Below, piece after piece: positions 6,145 to 11,568 of a stretch of DNA of 11,568 nt. A program made the position numbers and the translations under genes. This DNA comes from an uncultured Ruminococcus sp. (GTDB lineage: Bacteria > Bacillota > Clostridia > Oscillospirales > Ruminococcaceae), in assembly GCA_945867875.1 (NCBI GenBank), contig CAMBJF010000060.1:1-11568 (forward strand), in the 5' to 3' direction. The notes below the pieces were generated by a model that was not told the origin of the DNA, did no database searches, and saw only the letters and a program-made list of their open reading frames with translations. Positions within the stretch are counted from its first letter, which is position 1; the number at the start of each line of letters is the position of its first letter.

Positions 6145-7212
6145 TTATTTTTCAGGATAAATCGTAGTATTGCCAACAGTCAGAGAAACAATATCACTTG
6201 TATCCACAGGGAATGAAAGATATCCACGGTAATTGAAATAGTTTGCGTTGTAAGGCTCTGAGTAAACCATACCCGATGTCACAAATCTGATATGATCCTT
6301 GCTTGCCCCATAGGCGATAGATGTACCCCTGATGTCCACAGTGCTGCCGTCCTTCAGGGTAACATATGCCTTTGCTAAGGCATAATGTTCAAAATGCTTT
6401 TCTTTGTACGCATTAACAAATGTCTCATCATAGCTTGTCATAACAATGCTGCACGGAAATACCTTTGCGTCAACGGTCTCAAATTCCGTTCCGTCGGTTT
6501 TAAAACCGATACACTCCACTTCGGGAACATTCACCGTGAAATCAGCATAGAAAAGCCTGTCGGAATAAATATAGCTGTCCTTCAAAAGTCCCTTGCTGTC
6601 ACCAAGAAGATTCTGGCAGATAACATCAAGCTCCACCTCTCCGCTTATTTTTCCGCCGCTGCTGACGGTGTAAACATAGTAAAGCGTGTCCTCATCGCCC
6701 TTGACATATTCGCCCATAGCCCCACCGCCTGTGGGAAGATCCTGCTCACTGAATTTCGCAAGAGTGTCCCGAAGCTTTGGGGTAAAATGACCGTAACCGT
6801 CCCCCGCAAATTCAGAATATTCATCGCTTTCGGGAAGCGGCTCGGGAAAATCAAGCCTGAAAACTGTGTACACGGTATAGCTGTCGCTTGCCGTGCCCAC
6901 AGGAGTGACCGTCAGCCCGTCGAGATAGACCTCAAGCTCATTTACGGTAATGTCTCCCGTGAGATTTTCAAAGGGCGAAAAATCGGTCTCGCTGTCCTTG
7001 AAAATAATGGACAAAAGCCCGCTGTTTGCGGCATATACCGTAAAGCCCGCAAGCATTATCACCGCTGTGGCAATAAGTGGGAATGTCCTGCAAAGCCTGC
7101 CCTTTGAGCGGGCTTTTTTCGGCTGTGTCACCGCCGCAGTGTGAATGGACGATATAAGCTCTTCATCAGCCGTGATCTTGCTCATTGCGTTTCTGTATTT
7201 TTCTGTATTCAT
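6145..7212 (-). CDS. Probable membrane anti-sigma factor (DUF4179-like), partner of the ECF sigma
   Basis: A 355-aa single-pass membrane protein. A cytoplasmic N-terminus of about 43 residues ending in basic KKARSKGRLCR is followed by one hydrophobic segment (44-62, TFPLIATAVIMLAGFTVYA) and a large extracytoplasmic domain (about 63-355). The short N-terminal part would bind the sigma factor and the outer domain would sense envelope signals; this is inferred from gene order and topology. It lacks the HxxxCxxC motif of zinc-containing anti-sigma factors. The domain order (short N-terminus, one TM, then DITVNELEVYLDGLTVTP and beta-rich sequence) resembles DUF4179/RsiV-like partners found next to ECF genes in Firmicutes. 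The start is 4 nt after the sigma stop codon, and its ribosome site AGGAAAGGA lies inside the end of the sigma gene, so the two are translationally coupled. A strong bidirectional terminator follows. Confidence 0.8.
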   Translation of the reverse strand: MNTEKYRNAMSKITADEELISSIHTAAVTQPKKARSKGRLCRTFPLIATAVIMLAGFTVYAANSGLLSIIFKDSETDFSPFENLTGDITVNELEVYLDGLTVTPVGTASDSYTVYTVFRLDFPEPLPESDEYSEFAGDGYGHFTPKLRDTLAKFSEQDLPTGGGAMGEYVKGDEDTLYYVYTVSSGGKISGEVELDVICQNLLGDSKGLLKDSYIYSDRLFYADFTVNVPEVECIGFKTDGTEFETVDAKVFPCSIVMTSYDETFVNAYKEKHFEHYALAKAYVTLKDGSTVDIRGTSIAYGASKDHIRFVTSGMVYSEPYNANYFNYRGYLSFPVDTSDIVSLTVGNTTIYPEK

Positions 7213-7216
7213 AAGC

Positions 7217-7693
7217 TCATTCCTTTCCTGTGTCGGGCAGTGCGATCCTCAGCAGCTCCCGTCCACGCTGGAGACGTGTCCTGACGGTGGATTCCTTTAT
7301 GCCCGTTATCTCCGAAATTTCCTTCACGGAGTATTCCTCAATGTAAAACAAATGTATGGGCGTTCGGTACTTTTCGGGCAGGCGATATACCTCGCTGACG
7401 GCGCTTTTTTCCTCCTCGGGAAAATCCTCAAAAATGTCCTCAGTCGGTTCATCGCACCGCCTTGCGAACCACGGGGAGCGGAGACGGTTTTTGCAAAGAT
7501 TTGCCGTTACCGTCAGCAGCCACGCCCGCTCATCTCTCTGCGTATCAAAGCAAATGTCCGTTTTGTACAGCTTTAAAAATACCTCCTGGGCAATATCCTC
7601 CGCCTCCGCACGGCATCTCAGATATGAACAGGCAAGCCGCAGAACGTGGTCTATCTGCCGCCGCATTGCGTTTTCAAATTCGGGGTCGGTCAT
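7217..7693 (-). CDS. ECF-type RNA polymerase sigma factor
   Basis: A 158-aa group-4 (ECF) sigma factor consisting only of regions 2 and 4. Region 2 (about 12-75) has YLRCRAEAEDIAQEVFLKLY, with the polymerase-binding DIAQEVF at 33-39, and AWLLTVTANLCKNRLR. Region 4 (about 100-150) has LPEKYRTPIHLFYIEEYSVKEIAE-like sequence, with the helix-turn-helix SVKEISEITGIKESTVRTRL (122-141). Its function is to direct polymerase to envelope or stress genes, held inactive by the anti-sigma encoded immediately downstream. ATG 7693 follows AAAGGAC with suitable spacing. A possible autoregulated promoter lies upstream on the minus strand: TGAGAC (7766-7761), 16 nt, CTGTTA (7744-7739). It only loosely resembles an ECF AAC/CGT pattern, so the target sequence cannot be stated. 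The ECF subfamily was not resolved. Confidence 0.93.
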   Translation of the reverse strand: MTDPEFENAMRRQIDHVLRLACSYLRCRAEAEDIAQEVFLKLYKTDICFDTQRDERAWLLTVTANLCKNRLRSPWFARRCDEPTEDIFEDFPEEEKSAVSEVYRLPEKYRTPIHLFYIEEYSVKEISEITGIKESTVRTRLQRGRELLRIALPDTGKE

Positions 7694-7716
7694 TTTGACT
7701 GTCCTTTCTTTAGCTT

Positions 7717-7730
7717 GAATTATATAATTC
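7717..7730. repeat. 14-bp palindrome upstream of the ECF sigma gene
   Basis: GAATTATATAATTC is perfectly self-complementary and lies 24 nt before the sigma start codon, just upstream of its ribosome site. It could be an operator, but the AT-rich composition makes a chance palindrome plausible. Confidence 0.3.
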
Positions 7731-7799
7731 TGTATATATAACAGTCTGAAATCGGAAAAAGTCTCATATTTATATTAATAATATCGACAAAAAATGATG

Positions 7800-7833
7800 T
7801 ATAATTTAGTTTATATTAACAGTAAATGTTAAT
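7800..7833 (+). promoter_or_regulatory. Candidate -10 and inverted repeat upstream of the OmpR-type regulator
   Basis: A TATAAT hexamer (7800-7805) without a good -35 is followed by the inverted repeat ATTAACA (7815-7821) / TGTTAAT (7827-7833), loop GTAAA. Read as direct repeats, TTTATA (7810-7815), TTAACA (7816-7821) and TTAATA (7829-7834) resemble half-sites bound by PhoP/OmpR-type proteins, so autoregulation by the downstream gene is possible. A small hairpin CGGCA (7904-7908) / TGCCG (7916-7920) follows in the leader. Confidence 0.3.
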
Positions 7834-7946
7834 AAAATGTAAATTCGCAAAAATCAGTGAAATATTTTGCCCCTGTGAATCGTTTATATATCAGAAAGTG
7901 TTACGGCAGGAAATATGCCGGATAAAGATGAACAGGAGGAAAGCTT

Positions 7947-8708
7947 ATGTCAACATACGCTGCAAAAAATGAGATAACGGGCATTCAAAGCCGCCCGAAT
8001 GTGATTATGGATTTTGATGAGGGCAGGCGTGAAGAAGCAATGCTCCTTTCGGATATGCTTACAGGCAATGAGATAAATGTTATCCCTCATATCAGGGGAG
8101 AAAAGTTAGATGACAGCTGCCTTTTCGGCAAGGTACATATGATGATACTGAGAGACGGGGGACTGTCAGCTCACGCATTCGGCACTATTGAGGAGCTGAG
8201 AAAAACATCTGATATCCCTCTCCTCACCGTTTCCGACACCTGCTGCGAAATTTACCGCACAATGGCGCTTGCCAAGGGCGCAGACGCTTGTATGGACGCA
8301 TCGGATTTCGGAAAATTCGAGTTCAAAGCAAGAGTAGTGTCTCTCCTCAGACGCTATCTTAACAGCGAAAACACCGAGGCAAGTGTATTTTCGGGCAGCG
8401 GCGAAACGCTCACCAACGGCTGCATAACCATTGACCGCCGCCGCCGTGAGGTGTTTAGGGACGGCGGACTTATCCGTATGACCGCCATTGAATACGGCAT
8501 TGTGGAGTATCTTATGGAAAACTGCGGCGCTGTCTGCACAGTCGATGACATCTACCGCAGAGTATGGAACGAAACTCCTTACAGCGTCAGAAAAACCGTG
8601 GTGGAGCACATCAGGCGCATAAGAAGCAAAATCGAGCCCGACCCCCACAATCCCAGCTATATCAAGGTGGTTTTCGGCGTGGGATATAAAATGGAAAAGG
8701 CTGTCTGA
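7947..8708 (+). CDS. OmpR/PhoB-type transcriptional regulator with atypical receiver domain
   Basis: A 253-aa DNA-binding protein. The C-terminal winged helix (about 155-250) is clear: ITIDRRRREVFRDGG, then LIRMTAIEYGIVEYLMENCG and VDDIYRRVWN, the recognition helix VRKTVVEHIRRIRSKIE (214-230), and IKVVFGVGYKME (239-250). The N-terminal part (about 17-137) has a receiver-like pattern but with altered key positions. The acidic pocket reads MDFDEGRREE (21-30). The acceptor Asp could only be Asp70 in the unusual context ILRDGG. The KPF motif that carries the switch lysine is replaced by DASDF (117-121). It may therefore work without phosphorylation, or bind a different signal. No histidine kinase lies in the window. 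AGGAGG (7934-7939) is 7 nt before the ATG. A lipoprotein gene follows 49 nt downstream with no terminator between, so the two probably share a transcript. Confidence 0.85.
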   Translation: MSTYAAKNEITGIQSRPNVIMDFDEGRREEAMLLSDMLTGNEINVIPHIRGEKLDDSCLFGKVHMMILRDGGLSAHAFGTIEELRKTSDIPLLTVSDTCCEIYRTMALAKGADACMDASDFGKFEFKARVVSLLRRYLNSENTEASVFSGSGETLTNGCITIDRRRREVFRDGGLIRMTAIEYGIVEYLMENCGAVCTVDDIYRRVWNETPYSVRKTVVEHIRRIRSKIEPDPHNPSYIKVVFGVGYKMEKAV

Positions 8709-8757
8709 GCCAATAAAAGCAGGCTGTATGAAAGACATTTCATAGGAGTGGGTATCA

Positions 8758-9378
8758 TTGAGGAAAGCAATAAAAGCTTTATCTTTATTATTGGCATCGC
8801 TGTCTTGCTTTACGGCTTGTGATAAGTCAAGTGAAATAAACGATACGATCAGTGTAAGTGAATATGAAAAGTCTTCATTCATTGAAACAATATCCGACCC
8901 TATTACTGCGAATATTTCCGATGATGTATCTGTATCAGCCGAAGAAATCACGCAGGACTATGAGCTCATAACCATAGAGCCTGAGTGCGGTCCGGCGATA
9001 GAATTATCCTTTGGGCTTCCGACAGGCTGGAAATATGAGTGCGTTATGACGGAGGACGAACCCACAAGCTGTATTACAGCTACTTTATGGGCAGATGAAG
9101 ATTCAGACACAGATAACGGAAAACTGAGAATTGAATATTCCGAAAGCGGTTATAGTGTCTGCGGAACATTTCTTGAGGAGAAAAGCATTGATTTTAATGG
9201 CTGTCCTGCATCTCAGGGCTTTTATGACAACAGCAATGTCTGGAGCTTTATAATTCTTGACGGGGAATATTATGGCTGTGGGATCTTCAATGAACTTACG
9301 GATTATGAGAAATACTCCGATTGTGTTGATATTGTTCTTTCAACGATAGAATTTAAGAAATACGCAGGTGAAAAATAA
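8758..9378 (+). CDS. Small lipoprotein of unknown function, TTG start
   Basis: A 206-aa predicted lipoprotein. The signal peptide MRKAIKALSLLLASLSCFTAC has two or three N-terminal basic residues, a hydrophobic core and lipobox FTAC with Cys21. After a short acidic Ser-rich linker (22-65) comes a compact domain (about 70-200) beginning IELSFGLPTGWKYECVM. Its beta-strand-rich pattern resembles small extracytoplasmic domains found in Clostridia, but I do not recognise the family. The start is a TTG: AGGAG (8744-8748) lies 9 nt upstream, and the signal peptide begins exactly there. No in-frame ATG precedes the hydrophobic core. It follows the atypical OmpR-type regulator by 49 nt and ends in a strong terminator, so the two may form an operon in which the lipoprotein is a surface component. 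No function is claimed. Confidence 0.8.
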   Translation: MRKAIKALSLLLASLSCFTACDKSSEINDTISVSEYEKSSFIETISDPITANISDDVSVSAEEITQDYELITIEPECGPAIELSFGLPTGWKYECVMTEDEPTSCITATLWADEDSDTDNGKLRIEYSESGYSVCGTFLEEKSIDFNGCPASQGFYDNSNVWSFIILDGEYYGCGIFNELTDYEKYSDCVDIVLSTIEFKKYAGEK

Positions 9379-9402
9379 GGCTGTAATACAGCGAAACATA
9401 AA

Positions 9403-9444
9403 CGGCTCATACTGAACTGAATTATCAGTATGAGCCGCTTTTTT
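9403..9444 (+). terminator. Intrinsic terminator after the TTG-start lipoprotein gene
   Basis: Perfect 13-bp stem CGGCTCATACTGA (9403-9415) / TCAGTATGAGCCG (9425-9437) with a 9-nt loop, followed by C and TTTTTT (9439-9444). Confidence 0.93.
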
Positions 9445-9456
9445 ATTGTAACGATA

Positions 9457-9486
9457 TTGATACAGCAAATGTGATATGATTTTAAT
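9457..9486 (+). promoter_or_regulatory. Weak candidate promoter of the macro-domain gene
   Basis: TTGATA (9457-9462), 18 nt, TTTAAT (9481-9486) just after the preceding terminator. The -10 is poor; the gene needs some promoter in this gap because the terminator isolates it from the upstream operon. Confidence 0.3.
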
Positions 9487-9531
9487 ATAAGTTTAAGATA
9501 CACCTTTTCAGATACGGACGGAGGTATATTA

Positions 9532-10515
9532 ATGAGCAAGGACAAATATGCACTTGAGCTTGAAAGAGCAATTTTCAACTGGTATTACGGCGGGGAAAAT
9601 GCAGCCCCCGAATCGGTGTTCAACGCAGTTTCGGCAGGACTTAAAAACGATATGCAGATGATGGTGCCGATAGAGCTGCCGCAAACTATGCTTGAGGAAA
9701 TAGGCGACCCCGAAAAGCTAAAAGCGGGAGACATATTTTCCGTAAAAGAGGATATCCATATAAAATTCAAGCACCTTGCAGCCGATGAAAACGGACATTA
9801 TTTTATCCCCCTTTTTACAAGCCGTGAGGAAATGGAAAAGGGAGAGACCGCATCAACGATAGTACAGCCGCTGAAAGACCTGTTTGAAAGGGCTGCATTT
9901 TGGAAGAGCTGCGTGGGGTATATTATAAACCCTTGGGATAAAAAGCTTGTGCTCCAAAGGAATATTATCGGGATGCTTTCGGGATATGAACCACAGTCGC
10001 ATATAAATTTTGTAAGGGGCAGCGTTATTGATATGCACGTGGGTGCAATCGTAAATGCCGCAAATACGAGCCTTTTGGGCGGCGGGGGAGTTGACGGAGC
10101 TATCCATAAGGCGGCGGGTATCGGGCTTTTGAATGAGTGCCGAAAGCTCGGCGGCTGCAAAACAGGCGAAGCAAAAATAACAGGAGCGTACAATATCAAA
10201 AATGCCGACTGTATCATTCACACGGTGGGACCTGTTTACAGCGGCAGCAGGGAAGATGCAGAACTGCTTGCGGCGTGCTATACAAATTCTCTGGACATTG
10301 CCCTTGAGAACAATTGCAGCAGCATTGCCTTTTCGGGAATATCAACGGGTGTGTACGGATATCCCCTTGAAGAAGCGGCAAGAGTGTCACTGCTTGCGGC
10401 AGTCAGATGGCTGAATGAGCACAAAGACACTGTTATGAACATATATTTCTGCTGTTACAGGGAAGCCGAAATGGCGGCATACGAAGCTGTTATGAACGAT
10501 GCTCAAAGGAGATGA
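9532..10515 (+). CDS. SseB-like domain fused to a macro domain (ADP-ribose-binding/hydrolase)
   Basis: A 327-aa cytoplasmic protein with two parts. Residues about 1-152 resemble the SseB N-terminal domain: after an N-terminal helix, LKAGDIFSVKED, then the core HYFIPLFTSREEMEK (89-103) and VGYIINPWDKKLVL (128-141). Residues 157-324 form a macro domain: NFVRGSVIDMHVGAIVNAAN (159-178), LLGGGGVDGAIHKAAG (181-196), CIIHTVGPVY (227-236) and the phosphate-loop STGVYGYP (271-278). The Asn-rich NAAN and GGGGVDGAIH are those of the MacroD/YmdB class, which binds ADP-ribose and removes ADP-ribose or O-acetyl-ADP-ribose esters. Catalysis is therefore likely but untested. GGAGG (9520-9524) lies 7 nt before the ATG. 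It stands alone, and its stop codon directly touches the stop of the convergent hydrolase gene, with no terminator between. The N-terminal assignment is less certain than the macro domain. Confidence 0.88.
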   Translation: MSKDKYALELERAIFNWYYGGENAAPESVFNAVSAGLKNDMQMMVPIELPQTMLEEIGDPEKLKAGDIFSVKEDIHIKFKHLAADENGHYFIPLFTSREEMEKGETASTIVQPLKDLFERAAFWKSCVGYIINPWDKKLVLQRNIIGMLSGYEPQSHINFVRGSVIDMHVGAIVNAANTSLLGGGGVDGAIHKAAGIGLLNECRKLGGCKTGEAKITGAYNIKNADCIIHTVGPVYSGSREDAELLAACYTNSLDIALENNCSSIAFSGISTGVYGYPLEEAARVSLLAAVRWLNEHKDTVMNIYFCCYREAEMAAYEAVMNDAQRR

Positions 10516-11463
10516 TCATTCCCACTCCTTCAAAAACTCAACCATTTTGAAATAGCTTTCCTGCCGTGCCTCGGCACATTCCTTCGGGTGTTTCTTTTCA
10601 GTGGGGAGAATGTAGGACATCATTTTGTTCATCTTGTCAACAGTCTTTTTCTCCTCTTGCGTGTCATACCGCTGGTCGAAGCAGAGAGCGTGACTGCCTT
10701 TTTCGTATATCATACATTCGTGCCTGTGAGGGAAATGCTTTTCGTCAAGCACTTTCATAATGCGGCAGGAGGCGATCTCCGACGGCCAGGTGTCATCAAA
10801 GGCGGGGGATATAAGCAGTACATCGCCGTTTATATTTTCCGTCTTTATCCGTGATTCCTCGGTGTATTCGTCAAAGCACTCAATGTAATAATACCTGTTC
10901 ATCTGATTCATTTTGTAATCGGGATTTTTTCTCAGAGCGGCAAGGGTTGACGGGATATGTGAAAGGCACTCGGAAGATGAATATGGCAGACTTTTTCCGT
11001 GATGATAAAACATTGCGCAGTGCTGACGGAAGAACATATTTTTAGTGCCCTCAACAACATAGTCATACCCTGAAACAGGTATGGCGCAGGTTATGTCCCT
11101 TATGAGAGAAGCGCAAAGAAGCGTGTATGCCCCGCCGAGAGATATATCCGTCATAGCTATCTTTTCTATCTTCACGGGGCATTCGTTTTTGAGCCAGCTC
11201 ACTGCCTTTTCGCAGTAATCAACGGGAATGGCGAAATTATTTTTCGACAGCCCCTCCCATAAATAATACCCAAGAGCAAGGACGCTGAACCCCTCACGTC
11301 TGCAAAGCTTTGAGGCACGGTCCTCAACCATACTGCGGTTTTCACCCGTTCCGCCCACATATATATCCGCTTTTTCAAGGTACTTGCTGCCCTCGTAAAA
11401 TGTGGATATAAAGCCGTTTTTTTCAAGAGTTGTTTTTATTTCCATATTATTTGAAATTTGCAT
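10516..11463 (-). CDS. Alpha/beta hydrolase, BAAT-C/acyl-CoA thioester hydrolase-like
   Basis: A 315-aa protein with an alpha/beta-hydrolase fold close to the C-terminal domain of acyl-CoA thioesterases and bile-acid acyltransferases. Visible elements are ADIYVGGTGE near the first core strand, the nucleophile elbow TDISLGGAY (105-113) with Ser108, the acid loop VLLISPAFDDTWPSEIA (215-231) with Asp223/224, and the histidine block YEKGSHAL (253-260) with His258. The segment DDTWPS is characteristic of BAAT-C proteins. The nucleophile motif is odd, with Asp106 where GxSxG has Gly. No signal peptide is seen. Start choice is unusual: ATG 11463 lies inside a 17-bp tandem repeat with TAA directly in front, and the only good ribosome site (AAAGGAG, 11535-11529) is 65 nt away across the repeats. 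An in-frame ATG at 11445 also lacks a ribosome site. Substrate is unknown. Confidence 0.8.
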   Translation of the reverse strand: MQISNNMEIKTTLEKNGFISTFYEGSKYLEKADIYVGGTGENRSMVEDRASKLCRREGFSVLALGYYLWEGLSKNNFAIPVDYCEKAVSWLKNECPVKIEKIAMTDISLGGAYTLLCASLIRDITCAIPVSGYDYVVEGTKNMFFRQHCAMFYHHGKSLPYSSSECLSHIPSTLAALRKNPDYKMNQMNRYYYIECFDEYTEESRIKTENINGDVLLISPAFDDTWPSEIASCRIMKVLDEKHFPHRHECMIYEKGSHALCFDQRYDTQEEKKTVDKMNKMMSYILPTEKKHPKECAEARQESYFKMVEFLKEWE

Positions 11464-11520
11464 TTATGCGAAATTTGCATTTATGCGAAATTTGCATTTA
11501 TGCGAAATTTGCATTTATGC
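11453..11520. repeat. Four perfect tandem copies of a 17-bp unit in the hydrolase leader
   Basis: GAAATTTGCATTTATGC repeats exactly at 11453-11469, 11470-11486, 11487-11503 and 11504-11520, flanked by unrelated AT-rich sequence. Each unit contains the dyad GCATTTATGC and, on the minus strand, TAAATG, a stop codon abutting a start codon. The array lies between the hydrolase Shine-Dalgarno and its ATG. Unit length is not a multiple of three, so each copy shifts the frame. Confidence 0.98.
11464..11514 (-). CDS. Possible 16-codon leader peptide within the repeat tract
   Basis: The first ATG (11514) after the Shine-Dalgarno AAAGGAG (11535-11529, 14 nt away) opens a frame encoding MQISHKCKFRINANFA. 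It ends at TAA 11466-11464, immediately before the hydrolase ATG at 11463. This arrangement would allow a ribosome finishing the leader to restart on the hydrolase. A TTG at 11522, 6 nt after the Shine-Dalgarno, could start another frame that stops at 11481. Real translation is unproven; the peptide is simply the repeat read in successive frames. Confidence 0.4.
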   Translation of the reverse strand: MQISHKCKFRINANFA

Positions 11521-11536
11521 AAATATAACTCCTTTC

Positions 11537-11552
11537 GTTAGCATATGTTAAC
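11537..11552. promoter_or_regulatory. Imperfect palindrome upstream of the hydrolase ribosome site
   Basis: GTTAGCATATGTTAAC is symmetric at seven of eight pairs. It lies between a possible -10 and the Shine-Dalgarno of the hydrolase gene, a position suited to a repressor operator. The regulator is unknown. Confidence 0.35.
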
Positions 11553-11560
11553 TTATATGG

Positions 11561-11566
11561 ATTATA
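11561..11566 (-). promoter_or_regulatory. Possible -10 element of the hydrolase gene
   Basis: The minus strand reads TATAAT at 11566-11561, a consensus -10. Its -35 would lie outside the window. Initiation near 11554 would place the palindrome, ribosome site and repeat tract inside the transcript. Confidence 0.4.
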
Positions 11567-11568
11567 GC

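Noticed and set aside
6385..7107. Plus-strand open frame of 240 codons opposite the anti-sigma gene
   Set aside because: The minus-strand frame has a transmembrane segment, a coupled start and a terminator; this one has no supporting signal.
7730..7744. Inverted repeat CTGT/ACAG around an AT run upstream of the sigma gene
   Set aside because: Only four or five base pairs in a low-complexity AT stretch; expected by chance.
8166..8951. Minus-strand frame of 261 codons opposite the OmpR-type regulator
   Set aside because: It overlaps the terminally conserved winged-helix gene and the start of the lipoprotein, and has no family features.
11453..11520. CRISPR array
   Set aside because: Units are contiguous 17-mers without spacers and no cas gene is present.
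11453..11520. Replication iterons
   Set aside because: No replication initiator gene or AT-rich origin context is seen, and the array sits precisely between a ribosome site and a start codon; not fully excluded because the left-flanking context ends at the window edge.

Overview
The window looks like chromosomal DNA from a spore-forming, Gram-positive member of the Clostridia, most likely an Oscillospiraceae/Ruminococcus-like gut bacterium. The lineage is inferred from four things: AGGAGG-type ribosome sites before nearly every gene, a germination protease gene (gpr) divergent from rpsT as in other endospore formers, lipoproteins with lipoboxes and Ser/Thr-rich tails, and an ECF sigma/anti-sigma pair with a DUF4179-like partner. 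No transposase, phage gene, CRISPR array, tRNA or rRNA was seen. It reads as ordinary core chromosome grading into lineage-specific genes on the right.

Layout. 156-863 (+): RsuA-type 16S rRNA pseudouridine synthase. 1046-2188 (+): MsmX/UgpC-type ABC ATPase for sugar import, with its own promoter, a strong terminator and codon use typical of high expression. 2258-3808 (+): fused NAD(P)H-hydrate epimerase/dehydratase, followed by a lipoprotein (3854-4582) with a Ser/Thr-rich C-terminal tail and a terminator. A perfect 16-bp palindrome matching the chromosomal parS site (4615-4630) lies between that terminator and the end of gpr (5502-4633, -). gpr has a candidate sigma-G promoter and diverges from rpsT (5807-6049, +), which has a near-consensus sigma-A promoter and a hairpin-bearing leader of about 170 nt. 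Two terminators separate rpsT from the convergent ECF sigma/anti-sigma operon (7693-6145, -).

The right part holds an OmpR/PhoB-type DNA-binding protein with an atypical receiver (7947-8708, +), a second lipoprotein starting at TTG (8758-9378, +), a fusion of an SseB-like N-terminal domain with a macro domain (9532-10515, +), and a convergent alpha/beta hydrolase of the BAAT-C type (11463-10516, -) that directly abuts it.

The most unusual structure is four perfect tandem copies of a 17-bp unit (11453-11520) between the hydrolase's Shine-Dalgarno sequence and its start codon. The unit carries an ATG and is not a multiple of three. In the present four-copy state, the first ATG after the Shine-Dalgarno opens a 16-codon leader ORF whose TAA directly touches the hydrolase ATG. 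Other copy numbers would break this coupling, so the tract is a candidate copy-number switch for translation. The other main points are the parS site, which suggests an origin-proximal position, the rpsT leader, and nnr placed directly behind a terminator with no evident promoter of its own.
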